From: Elusimicrobiota bacterium
GTDB lineage: Bacteria; Elusimicrobiota; Elusimicrobia; UBA1565
Length of the DNA stretch: 64,000 bases
Assembly (NCBI GenBank): GCA_016196755.1
Contig: JACPXC010000007.1
Span: forward strand, 332,152-396,151
Reading direction: 5' to 3'
Part shown: positions 33,783 through 41,107 of the stretch, in pieces
Numbering within the stretch: position 1 is the first letter of the stretch
How the letters are laid out: each line of letters opens with the position of its first letter
Notes under the pieces: model-generated
Databases searched by the model: none
What the model was told of the DNA's origin: nothing
Seen by the model: the letters and a program-made list of their open reading frames with translations, nothing else
Made by a program: the position numbers and the translations under genes

Positions 33783-33822
33783 GACCTCGATGTTGCGCTT
33801 CTAGAAGCGCAACATCGAGGTC
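33783..33822. repeat. 40-bp perfect palindrome overlapping the synthase gene end
   Basis: The left arm GACCTCGATGTTGCGCTTCT is followed directly by its exact reverse complement, with no loop base, centred on CTAG at 33801-33804. The right arm encodes the last residues and stop of the squalene/phytoene synthase-like gene; the left arm is intergenic. It is flanked on the left by a REP-like TTCGGGGTCAGACC (overlapping) and by a partial copy of the arm (TCAATGTTGCGTT at 33762). It could act as a bidirectional terminator-like hairpin or be a REP remnant. Confidence 0.8.
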
Positions 33823-34799
33823 GAGTGCTCGTAGCGGCGGCGGAACCGGTTGTCGGTGGAGAGGGTCCAGGGCGTGCCGGCCAAGAGCCGGTAGACCTCG
33901 CCGCGACCCACCTTGACGCCGGGACCGGACTCCAGCAGCCGAGGAGAGCGTCCGACCAACTCGAGCGTCCGCAGCGAGAGGATGAGCGGCCAGCCCGCGG
34001 CGGCCTTCAGACGCATGCTCGGCATCTGGACCACATAGCCGCGCCCTTGGTCGAGCTGACCTAGCCCCCAGGCCAGCCATTTCTTAAGGACGGGGCGGAG
34101 CCGCGGCGCCGTCTTAGGATCTAGCAGGTCGCCGGGCTTAAGCTCCGCCGCGGCCAGCTCGGGCTCGGGCAGGTAGCAGCGCCCCAGGCGCAGGTCCTTG
34201 GGGATGTCGCGCAGGATGTTGGTGATCTGCAAGCCCTTGCCCATCGCAAATCCCTGCTCCTCGAGCCGCGCGGGGGCGTCGGACAGCTCCGGGACGTGGA
34301 GCCGCAGCAAGCGGGTCCAGAACCGCCCCGGCCCGCCGCCGATGAAGCCGCAGTAGCGGTCGAGGTCGTCCTCCGACGCGAACGCGCGCAGGCCGGCCTC
34401 ATCGTCGGCCGGGAAGCGCTCCAGGTCCATGCGCATGCCGTCGACGACCGAGAACACGACCTCGGAGAGCAGCACGCGCTCGGCCTCCGGCCGTCCGGCC
34501 CAGAGCGCGGCGCACTCGCCCAGGCGGTTGAGGAGCTCGAGCTCGGAGGCGTTGGCCTGGTGGCGGGCGAACTCCGAAGCGGGGTGGAGCGCCGGCGCCG
34601 AGGCCCCCATGAAGGCCGCGCGGTAGGCCTCGAGCGCGCCGCGGCGCTCGGCGTTTGAGACCAGGCGCGTGTCGGCGATGGTGTCGGCCGCGCGGCAGAG
34701 CAGGTAGCCCAGCCCCATCCCCGGCCGCACGGCCTCCGGGAGGACGCGCAGGCTCAGGTACATCGAGCGCGAGACGCGCTTGAGGAGGTCCCAGTCCAA
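33801..34799 (-). CDS. squalene/phytoene synthase family prenyltransferase
   Basis: The protein has 332 residues, head-to-head prenyl-diphosphate condensing enzyme family. The two Asp-rich motifs are DTIAD (near residue 39) and NILRDIPKD (near 196-204). The opening SRSMYLSLRVLPEAVRPGMGLGYLLCRAADTIADT and the QGFAMGKGLQITNILRD helix fit the squalene-synthase side of the family better than plant-type phytoene synthase, but the substrate is not certain. No hopanoid or carotenoid genes are adjacent. It is last in the long minus-strand operon from the zinc-ribbon gene, 5 nt after the hydrolase gene. Confidence 0.85.
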   Translation of the reverse strand: MDWDLLKRVSRSMYLSLRVLPEAVRPGMGLGYLLCRAADTIADTRLVSNAERRGALEAYRAAFMGASAPALHPASEFARHQANASELELLNRLGECAALWAGRPEAERVLLSEVVFSVVDGMRMDLERFPADDEAGLRAFASEDDLDRYCGFIGGGPGRFWTRLLRLHVPELSDAPARLEEQGFAMGKGLQITNILRDIPKDLRLGRCYLPEPELAAAELKPGDLLDPKTAPRLRPVLKKWLAWGLGQLDQGRGYVVQMPSMRLKAAAGWPLILSLRTLELVGRSPRLLESGPGVKVGRGEVYRLLAGTPWTLSTDNRFRRRYEHSTSMLRF

Positions 34800-34804
34800 G
34801 CGCC

Positions 34805-35776
34805 CTACCGCGGCCCCGTGAAGAGCGCCTCGCGCCCCGGCTCGGAGTCGAACATGTCCCCCGCATCGTGGCCCGTCTTGGGGACCATCATCAGGCGCGT
34901 GAAGTGCCCGGGCAGGGCCTCCTCGAGATAGCGGAAATAGGCCTCGCCGCGCGCGCGACGGTTGGGTCCCTGCATCATCGCCCCACAGGACATGTCGAGG
35001 TACTCCTCGAGGACGTCCGTCTCGCCGAGGAGCAGGATGTGGTCGGCGGCCCGCGCGTTGGCCTCGCGGACGGCCGGCGCCCGCGCTTCGACGACCCGCG
35101 GGCTCTTCTCGAAGCCGTACTGGTACTCGTCAAAGTCGAGGCAGGTCGTCGACGCCGGCACCGAGAACGCGCCGCCCGCGTCGGGACGACGCCTGTCGAG
35201 GTAGAGGTAGGTGCTGGGATTGGCCGTGATGTAGCGGACCGAGGCGGCCGGAGACGGCGCCGAGCCGCGCACGACCACGTAGCGCGACACGAACTGCCCG
35301 CCCGCCGAGTGCCCCGCCACGACGACCTGGCGCAGGGCCGGGTAGCGCGCCTTGTCGAGCCGCGACAGCAGCGCGTCGACGACCTCGAAGGAACTCACCG
35401 CCGCCGGACCGACCGCGTCGCGCCCCACCTTCCAGCCGGAGGTCCAGGCCAGTTCCCCGGGCTCGGCGGGCTTGTCCTCGGGGCCGCGGAAGCGCGGGGC
35501 GAGGACCAGGGTGGTGTCGCGCCGGCCGGCCTTCTTAGCGGCCTTGGCGGTCAGCTTGAAGTAGCGGTCGGCGTCGCGCAGGACCCCATGGATCATGATG
35601 ACCGCCGTGTCGAGCTCGGGATGGGCGTCCTCGAGCGGGTGGCTGGCGTAGTAGGCAACCTTGCCGCCCTGCGGCGGGAAGACCCAGGACAGGCAGGAGG
35701 CCTTCGGGCTGGCGCAGGGGCCGCCCCAGGCCGAGGCGGCCTGAGCGGCCCAGAGCAGGAGGAGGAGGGTCTTCAT
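34805..35776 (-). CDS. exported alpha/beta-hydrolase-fold protein
   Basis: The protein has 323 residues with signal peptide (MKTLLLLLWAAQAASA). It has the features of a serine hydrolase: oxyanion strand AVIMIHGVLRDADRYF, nucleophile elbow VVAGHSAGGQF (GHSAG) and a C-terminal histidine in PKTGHDAGDMF. Several cysteines (CASPKASC) suggest disulphides after export. The specificity (esterase, lipase or peptidase) cannot be told. It sits between the GNAT gene (5 nt upstream) and the synthase gene (5 nt downstream). Confidence 0.75.
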   Translation of the reverse strand: MKTLLLLLWAAQAASAWGGPCASPKASCLSWVFPPQGGKVAYYASHPLEDAHPELDTAVIMIHGVLRDADRYFKLTAKAAKKAGRRDTTLVLAPRFRGPEDKPAEPGELAWTSGWKVGRDAVGPAAVSSFEVVDALLSRLDKARYPALRQVVVAGHSAGGQFVSRYVVVRGSAPSPAASVRYITANPSTYLYLDRRRPDAGGAFSVPASTTCLDFDEYQYGFEKSPRVVEARAPAVREANARAADHILLLGETDVLEEYLDMSCGAMMQGPNRRARGEAYFRYLEEALPGHFTRLMMVPKTGHDAGDMFDSEPGREALFTGPR

Positions 35777-35781
35777 CGGAT

Positions 35782-36645
35782 TCACCACCAGTCGCAGAGC
35801 TGCGGGTCGAGGAACGCGGCGGGGGAGCCGGACAGCCGCGCCATCGGGCACTCCGCCTTGCCCTCCCCCTGACCCCAATAAACCATTTTGGGCAGACCCA
35901 GGCTTCCGGCCGCCGCGTGGAGCACGTCGAGCCGCGGGCCGCTGCGCCACAGGACGTCGACGCGGCCGAGCAGCCAGTGCGGGACTGCGAAGACCCAGTC
36001 GGCCCCGTCGCGCCAGAAGCAGGTCTTCGGGAAGGACCGGCCGGCGGCGTCGGCGAAATGCCGATAGCGCTCGAGCTGCCAGTCGACGAACTCGGGGTCG
36101 GGCGCCAGCGCCAAGGCCGGCCCCGGAGCGGCGGCCAGGGCCTCGAGCCGGGCCTTCGCGATGACCGCCAGCCCCTCCGCTACGGGGACCGGGCGCAGGC
36201 GGGCGGCCGACGGCTCGACGGCGGCGCTCAGGGCCTTCATCGGCGACTCGAGGAAGCCGAAGCGCCGATAGAAGGCGGGTGCTATGTCCGAGTAGAGCAC
36301 GCCCGACGCGCCCGGCCGGGCGGCGAAATAGGCCTCGAGCATCGCGCTGGCGCAGCCGCGGCCGCGGTGCTCGGGCGGCGTCACGACGCTGGCGATGAGG
36401 AACCCCGGCACGCCCACGCTCGTCCCGCCCTTGACGAGCAGGCGCACCTGCAGCGCGTCCATCGAGCTGACGACCTCCCCCCCGACGCGCCACAGCCAGG
36501 TCTCGACGCGGGCGCGCCCGAACGGATGCCGATAGAGCCTGTCGTTGCGCTCGAGGAACGCCGCGGTCCCGACCGCCCCGGCCCACTCCGCGGCGCGCTG
36601 GGGGCCCAGCGCGGCGCGTGCGGCCGCGTCGGCGTGCTCGAGCAC
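35782..36645 (-). CDS. GNAT-family N-acetyltransferase
   Basis: The protein has 287 residues. The acetyl-CoA motif A is SVVTPPEHRGRGCASAMLEAYFA (near residue 85), with the R-G-x-G-x-A loop. VLYSDIAPAFYRRFGFLES, following the binding motif, gives the FYxRxGF element of the GNAT beta-4/alpha-4 region. A second, divergent half after residue about 140 probably makes it an Eis-like or tandem GNAT. The GTG start is one base after the histidine-kinase stop, consistent with coupled translation. The substrate is unknown. Confidence 0.75.
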   Translation of the reverse strand: MLEHADAAARAALGPQRAAEWAGAVGTAAFLERNDRLYRHPFGRARVETWLWRVGGEVVSSMDALQVRLLVKGGTSVGVPGFLIASVVTPPEHRGRGCASAMLEAYFAARPGASGVLYSDIAPAFYRRFGFLESPMKALSAAVEPSAARLRPVPVAEGLAVIAKARLEALAAAPGPALALAPDPEFVDWQLERYRHFADAAGRSFPKTCFWRDGADWVFAVPHWLLGRVDVLWRSGPRLDVLHAAAGSLGLPKMVYWGQGEGKAECPMARLSGSPAAFLDPQLCDWW

Positions 36646-36646
36646 C

Positions 36647-37855
36647 CTAGGCCCCCGCCGCCAGCGGGATGTCGACGCTGAACCGGCTGCCTTTGCCGAG
36701 CTCGCTCTCGACGGAGACCCGGCCGCCGTGGAGCTCGGCTAAGTCCTTGGCGATCCGCAGCCCGAGTCCCAAGCCCTTGAAGGGACGCGACAAGGAGGCG
36801 TCGACCTGATAGAAGCTCTCGAAGATGCGCTTCAAGTGCCCCGGCGCGATGCCGGGACCGGTATCGGCGACGACAAAGCGCACGCGCGAGCCGTCGCGCT
36901 CCGCCGAGAGCTCGACGGAGCCGCCGCGCGGCGTGTACTTGCAGGCGTTGCCGGCCAGGTTGGCGAGTATCTGGAGCACCCTCCCTCGGTCGCCGCGCAG
37001 GCGCAGGCCGCCGATCTCCTCCCGAACGGCGAGGGCCAGCCCCCCCGCGTCGGCCTGCGGCCGCAGCAGCTCGGCGCACTCACGGACGACGTCGGCGACC
37101 GGGAAATCCGTCAGGTCGAGCTTGAGCGTCCCCGAGGTCAGCGCCGCCGCCTCGACGAGCTGGCCGATCAGGTGCTCGACATGGGCCATCGCCTTGTGCG
37201 CCTTGGCCAGGCAGGCGCTCTGCTCGGGCGTGAGGTTCCCGCTTTGCCCGTCGGTCAAATAGCCCAGGTAGCCGCGGATCGTCGTGACCGGGGTGCGCAG
37301 GTCGTGGGAGACGTTGTCGAGGAACTCGGTCTTGAGCTCGTCGACTTCCTTGAGGCTGGCCATCTCGTTGAGCATGCGGTCATTGAGCCCCTGCAGCTCC
37401 TCGGTGGCCTTGCGGACGCGCTCGTCGAGCTCGGCGTTGAGGGCCGAGAGGTCGTGGTTGCGCTGGCGCAGTTCCTTGGTCAGGCGCTGCTTCTCGAGGC
37501 CGCGCGCGACGCAGTGGCGGAAGGCCGCGGCGTCGCAGGGCTTGAGCAGGTAGCTGTAGGCGCCCGCGGCCAGCGCGTCCATCGCCCCGTCGAGCGAGCC
37601 GAAGCTCGTCATCACGATGCAGATGGCCTCCGGATTCGCCTTGACCGCCGCCTTGACGACCTCGAAGCCCGAGGCCCCGGGCATCACCAGGTCGGTGATG
37701 ACGAGGTCATAGCGGCCGGCCTCGAGCATCTCGATAGCGCCGGTGCCCCAGTGGGCCGTGCGCACCGCCAGCCCCTCGTCGCGCAGCAGCCGGGCGTGGA
37801 ACTCCCGGTCCGGCTCGTGGTCGTCGGCGACGAGGCAAAGCTCCGGCTCGATCAT
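36647..37855 (-). CDS. hybrid two-component protein: N-terminal receiver plus histidine kinase
   Basis: The protein has 402 residues and no membrane segment. The receiver domain (1-120) has the acid pocket D11-D12, phospho-acceptor D55 (VITDLVMPG) and conserved Lys in YLLKPC. A coiled coil ([34 protein letters not shown]) leads to HisKA with H near 182 ([14 protein letters not shown]), then HATPase motifs [13 protein letters not shown] (N box), [11 protein letters not shown] (G1), [13 protein letters not shown] (G2). Receiver-then-kinase order suggests a soluble relay intermediate. The ATG lies 7 nt beyond the 3' end of the RNase P RNA gene, with no Shine-Dalgarno and no room for a terminator. 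Confidence 0.9.
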   Translation of the reverse strand: MIEPELCLVADDHEPDREFHARLLRDEGLAVRTAHWGTGAIEMLEAGRYDLVITDLVMPGASGFEVVKAAVKANPEAICIVMTSFGSLDGAMDALAAGAYSYLLKPCDAAAFRHCVARGLEKQRLTKELRQRNHDLSALNAELDERVRKATEELQGLNDRMLNEMASLKEVDELKTEFLDNVSHDLRTPVTTIRGYLGYLTDGQSGNLTPEQSACLAKAHKAMAHVEHLIGQLVEAAALTSGTLKLDLTDFPVADVVRECAELLRPQADAGGLALAVREEIGGLRLRGDRGRVLQILANLAGNACKYTPRGGSVELSAERDGSRVRFVVADTGPGIAPGHLKRIFESFYQVDASLSRPFKGLGLGLRIAKDLAELHGGRVSVESELGKGSRFSVDIPLAAGA

Positions 37856-37862
37856 AGTGTTT

Positions 37863-38234
37863 GGGACGGCCTGTACCCCGGATTCTGTCCACGGCCCGAA
37901 GGCCGCTGGAGGACCATTTCTCTGATGCAGCTACCGGACGGTTCCCGGCCTACGCCGGGGCGCGGACCGCGCATGCCGCCCTATGCCTTGCTCCCGGTGG
38001 GGTTTGCCTAGCCCCCGGGGTCGCCCCCGGAGCGGTGAGCTCTTACCTCGCCTTTTCACCCTTACCCCGGAAGCGGCAAGCCGCGGCCGGGGCGGTATGT
38101 TCTCTGTGGCACTTTCCATCACGCCGGGCTTGCGCCCGGCGCGTCCCGGCTTTCGACGGGCACCGCGTCCTATGGAGTCCGGAAGTTCCTCCCCCGGGCC
38201 CGTACGGGCCCGGAGGCGGCCCCCCGACCGTCCC
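37863..38234 (-). ncRNA. rnpB: RNase P RNA (bacterial A type)
   Basis: This 372-nt RNA catalyses 5' maturation of tRNA precursors. Conserved blocks on the minus strand: GGAGGAACTTCCGGACTCC (about 38192-38174, CR-I), CACAGAGAACA (about 38108-38098), GTAAGGGTGAAAAGGCGAGG with GTAAGAGCTCACCGC, GGCAAACCCCACCGGGAGCA, and GACAGAATCC (about 37890-37881, CR-V). The ends pair as P1: GGGACGG (38234-38228) with CCGTCCC (37869-37863). In P4 the usual AAAGU is AACUU, and the opposing strand has changed to match (GGGGUA in place of GGCUUA). The RNA starts 4 nt after the rnhA stop and ends 7 nt before the histidine-kinase ATG. Confidence 0.95.
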
Positions 38235-38238
38235 AAAT

Positions 38239-38685
38239 CTAGAAAAGCAGCCCCTGGCTGGCGGGGCCGGGGAGCGGCTGGTCGTCGCGCCGCCCGTCCA
38301 AGGCCTCGTTGGCCAGGCGGTCGGCGTCGCCGTTGAGCTCGCGCCGCACGTGAACGAGGCGCACGGCCTTGAAGCCCTTCATGAGCGCCAGGGCCTGGGC
38401 CTTGAGGCCTTGGAGCGCGGCGTTCTTGACCTTGTACTTCCCGGCGATCTGCTCGACGAGGAGCAGGGAGTCGGAATGGACCAGGACCTCGTCGGCGCCC
38501 AGGCTCTTGGCGATCCGCAGGGCGTCGAGGAAGGCGGTGTACTCGGCCACGTTGTTGGTCGCCGTCCCCAGGGTCCGGCCGTGCTCACGCAGGGTCTCCC
38601 CGGATTGGCCGCGGACGATGACCCCGACCGAGGCCGGGCCGGGGTTCCCCCGGCTGGCGCCGTCGATGTACGCCGAGACGGTCAC
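38239..38685 (-). CDS. rnhA: ribonuclease HI
   Basis: The protein has 148 residues. RNase HI cuts RNA in RNA-DNA hybrids. Catalytic acidic residues are in SAYIDGASRGNPGPAS (Asp 8), NVAEYTAF (Glu near 46), VHSDSLLLV (Asp near 69) and GDADRLANEALDG (Asp near 128). The short, protrusion-less form is like those found beside a zinc-ribbon gene in actinobacteria. The GTG start overlaps that zinc-ribbon gene's stop as GTGA. A longer upstream extension is possible in frame but has no family similarity. Confidence 0.92.
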   Translation of the reverse strand: MTVSAYIDGASRGNPGPASVGVIVRGQSGETLREHGRTLGTATNNVAEYTAFLDALRIAKSLGADEVLVHSDSLLLVEQIAGKYKVKNAALQGLKAQALALMKGFKAVRLVHVRRELNGDADRLANEALDGRRDDQPLPGPASQGLLF

Positions 38686-39416
38686 GCCGGGGTGGAGGAG
38701 ACGGTGGCGATGTCGTGAAGGATGCGCTGACAGGAGCCGCAGAACTCCAGCTGGTGGCCCTTCTTCACGTTGAGGACGGACTGCGGCGGGAGGATCATCC
38801 GGCACTCGGTGCAGAGGTTTCCCTCGACGCGCGAGAGGCCGACGCCCTGGCGGCGCTGACGGGTCTTCTCGTAGGTGTCGCAGAGCGCGGCGGGCACGCT
38901 CTCGAGGCAGGCTTTGCGCCGCGCCTCGGCGGCGGCCAGCGAGACCTCGAGTTCCGCGGCGCGCGCCTCGAGCCCCTTGATCAGCTCGCCCTGCTTGGCC
39001 TCGAAGGCCTTGAAGTCCACCTGGGCGGCCTTCTCGGCCTTCGTGGCGATGTCGCCCTCGTCCATCAAGGTCAGGACGACGGTCTCGCTCTCGGAGACGG
39101 CCTTCTTGGCCTCCTCGATCTCCTTAAGGAGCGCCTTGAAGGCCTCGTTGGTCTTCACCGCGTTGAGGTCGGTCTGGTGCTTCTTGATGGCGCCTTCCTT
39201 CTGGGCCATCTCCAGTTCCTTCTCCTTGCGCCGCAGGGAAATCTCAACCGACTTCTTCTTGGCGGCCTCCATGGCGGACTTGCCGGCCTCGATATCGGCG
39301 CGGATGGCGGCGATGTCCTCGGGGACCTGGGCGAGGCGCTTCTTGAGGCCGTCGACCTCGCGGTCCTGGGCCTGCACGAGGAGGAGCTTCCCGAGGTCGT
39401 CTTTGGTGATGTCCAT
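38682..39416 (-). CDS. coiled-coil hairpin protein with C-terminal C4 zinc ribbon (CT398/Rv2229c type)
   Basis: The protein has 244 residues. A long antiparallel coiled coil (residues about 10-175; EKELEMAQKEGAIKKHQTDL, ALLKEIEEAKKAVSESETVV) is followed by a zinc ribbon with two CxxC pairs: LCTECRMILPPQ and FCGSCQRIL. The family is widely encoded next to rnhA and has been proposed to bind nucleic acid or act in secretion; its role is not settled. The ATG has a TAGAAT box 13 nt upstream. It heads the operon that continues through rnhA and rnpB to the synthase gene at 33801. Confidence 0.85.
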   Translation of the reverse strand: MDITKDDLGKLLLVQAQDREVDGLKKRLAQVPEDIAAIRADIEAGKSAMEAAKKKSVEISLRRKEKELEMAQKEGAIKKHQTDLNAVKTNEAFKALLKEIEEAKKAVSESETVVLTLMDEGDIATKAEKAAQVDFKAFEAKQGELIKGLEARAAELEVSLAAAEARRKACLESVPAALCDTYEKTRQRRQGVGLSRVEGNLCTECRMILPPQSVLNVKKGHQLEFCGSCQRILHDIATVSSTPA

Positions 39417-39453
39417 GGCGGGTGTGGCGATTCTAGCACTTCCGGACGGAAGG

Positions 39454-39933
39454 CTACTCGTCGAGCGGCTCCCCCGGCGTCCCCGGCGCGGCCGGGGACT
39501 TCTTCGGACCCGCGGCCTTGCCGGGCTTGACCGGGACGCGCCGGTGCTTGGCGTCATAGGCGAAGCGGGCCTTTACGCCGACCTTATGGATGACGACCTC
39601 CTCGACGGTCATGTCCGTGCCCTCTCCGGAGACCGTGAAGTCCAGGTCGAGCAGCTGGGAGTTCTTGGCGTCCTCGCCCTTGAAGTCCACGCAAGCGATC
39701 ACGCGCCCGTCCGGCAGCCGGCGGAGCGACTCGGTATGGACCAGTATGAGCTTGGCCTCCCAGGTCTTGGAGAGGAGCTCGTCCTCCACGGCGAAGGAGC
39801 CTTCCTCCTCGAGCTGGTCGCTGACGTAGGAGCGGATGGTCCGCTCGACGTTGGGATCGATCGGGGGCGGACCGGACTTCTTGGCGGCGCCGGCGAGCGC
39901 CGCGGCGGCGAGCAGCGTCAGGAGGATGCGCAT
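39454..39933 (-). CDS. small exported protein of unknown function
   Basis: The protein has 159 residues: signal peptide (MRILLTLLAAAALAGA), a short charged N-terminal region (DPNVERTIRSYVSDQLEEEG), a beta-rich core (WEAKLILVHTESLRRLPDGRVIACVDFKGED, QLLDLDFTVSGEGTDMTVEEVVIHKV) and a Lys/Pro-rich tail. No family is recognised. A GATAAT box ends 6 nt before the ATG, with no Shine-Dalgarno. It diverges from the 39986 gene over 52 bp. Confidence 0.65.
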   Translation of the reverse strand: MRILLTLLAAAALAGAAKKSGPPPIDPNVERTIRSYVSDQLEEEGSFAVEDELLSKTWEAKLILVHTESLRRLPDGRVIACVDFKGEDAKNSQLLDLDFTVSGEGTDMTVEEVVIHKVGVKARFAYDAKHRRVPVKPGKAAGPKKSPAAPGTPGEPLDE

Positions 39934-39939
39934 GCCGCC

Positions 39940-39945
39940 ATTATC
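39940..39945 (-). promoter_or_regulatory. -10 box GATAAT, leaderless start of the 39933 gene
   Basis: GATAAT on the minus strand is separated from the ATG at 39933 by 6 nt (ggcggc). No Shine-Dalgarno is present. Confidence 0.45.
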
Positions 39946-39973
39946 CCACCGGGGGACCGCCCTGTCAACGTGG

Positions 39974-39979
39974 TAGGAT
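39974..39979 (+). promoter_or_regulatory. -10 box TAGGAT, leaderless start of the 39986 gene
   Basis: TAGGAT is followed by tgctcc (6 nt) and the GTG at 39986. No Shine-Dalgarno is present. Confidence 0.45.
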
Positions 39980-39985
39980 TGCTCC

Positions 39986-41098
39986 GTGCCCGCGCTGCTC
40001 CTGATGCTCTCGTTGGCCCTGCCCGCCTCGGCCGAAGGGGCCGCGACGTACTCCGCCGCGCTAAACCTCGGCGAGGACGGACTCCTGCGCGTGGTCGAGA
40101 CCCTGCGCCCCGTGGGCGAGCTGGGCGCGCTCTGCGGCCCGGTCGAGCGCGAGCTCCCCGCCAAACGACTCCGCCTCGACGGCCTCCGCCGCCTGGTCGC
40201 GGTGCGCGTGAAGGCGGTCTTCCGGGGCGCCGGGGCCGGGCTGACTCCGGCGGCCTGGACCCTGCGCCGCTCGGCGCGCGGGGCGCGGCTCGCCGCCGCC
40301 GCCGCGCCGGGACTCGACTGCACGCTGACCCTGACCTACGAGACCGAGCCCCTGCTTGCCGGCGGCAGCCTGCGCTTCCCGCTGCCCGGGCCGGAGCTCG
40401 GCGCGGCGCTGGCCGGCGTCACGGTATCCTTGGGCGGGCCGGCCGTCCCGGTGCGGCTGACCAAGGCCGGCGACGGTGCCGCTCTGGCCGAGGGCCGCGG
40501 CTCACTGACCCTGCCCGCGGGGCTGAAGGAAGGGACGCGGCTGGTCTTCACCGCCGACCTCGAGACCTTGCCGCCGGTTCCCCCCGCCGGCGGGACCCGG
40601 CGCCTGCTCACCGACAACCTGCACGTGGCCGCGGGGGCGGCCGGCTTCATCCTCCTGGTCCTGCTCTACGCAGTCCTCCCGACCCCGGATTCCTTCGACG
40701 GACGGCCCTGGTCCCTGCTGGCCAAGGGCGGGGCGCTCTCGGCCGGGACCGCGGCCGCCATGCGCCTGGCCGAGGACCCCGCGTCGATCGGCGCGCCGGC
40801 CGCGGCCTGGGCCCTGGGCGCCGGAGCGGCGGCGGCGGCGGTGGGCGCGCTGGCCTTGGCTTTCTGCGGCGCCACGGTCGTGCTGCTGCGCTCGGCCTCG
40901 CGGCCCGACGCCCCGCGGCCCGCGCTCATAGCGCTGGCCGCCTCGGTCTGCGCCTTCGTCTCCTTCGGGGTCACGACGCTGGCCGCCGACGCCCTGACCC
41001 GTCTGGTCGGCGACGCCTCCCCGGCGGTCGTGGCCTGCGGCGCCCTGCACCTGGCCGCCCACGCCGCGGCGTTCGCCCTCAAGCGTTCAAACTCGTAG
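39986..41098 (+). CDS. membrane protein with exported beta-rich N-terminal domain
   Basis: The protein has 370 residues: signal peptide (LLLMLSLALPASA), an exported domain (about 20-210; ETLRPVGELGALCGPVERELPAKR, LDCTLTLTYETEPLL) and a C-terminal half with about five membrane segments (AGAAGFILLVLLYAVLP, ALGAGAAAAAVGALALAFCG, LAASVCAFVSFGVTTLAA). The two-part plan resembles DUF2207-type proteins, but this is only a structural analogy. Its TAG stop lies inside the TAGAAT -10 box of the following ABC transporter gene. Confidence 0.65.
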   Translation: MPALLLMLSLALPASAEGAATYSAALNLGEDGLLRVVETLRPVGELGALCGPVERELPAKRLRLDGLRRLVAVRVKAVFRGAGAGLTPAAWTLRRSARGARLAAAAAPGLDCTLTLTYETEPLLAGGSLRFPLPGPELGAALAGVTVSLGGPAVPVRLTKAGDGAALAEGRGSLTLPAGLKEGTRLVFTADLETLPPVPPAGGTRRLLTDNLHVAAGAAGFILLVLLYAVLPTPDSFDGRPWSLLAKGGALSAGTAAAMRLAEDPASIGAPAAAWALGAGAAAAAVGALALAFCGATVVLLRSASRPDAPRPALIALAASVCAFVSFGVTTLAADALTRLVGDASPAVVACGALHLAAHAAAFALKRSNS

Positions 41099-41101
41099 AA
41101 T
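41096..41101 (+). promoter_or_regulatory. -10 box TAGAAT containing the upstream stop codon
   Basis: TAGAAT starts with the TAG stop of the 39986 gene and ends 6 nt before the ATG at 41108. Confidence 0.5.
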
Positions 41102-41107
41102 CATCTC

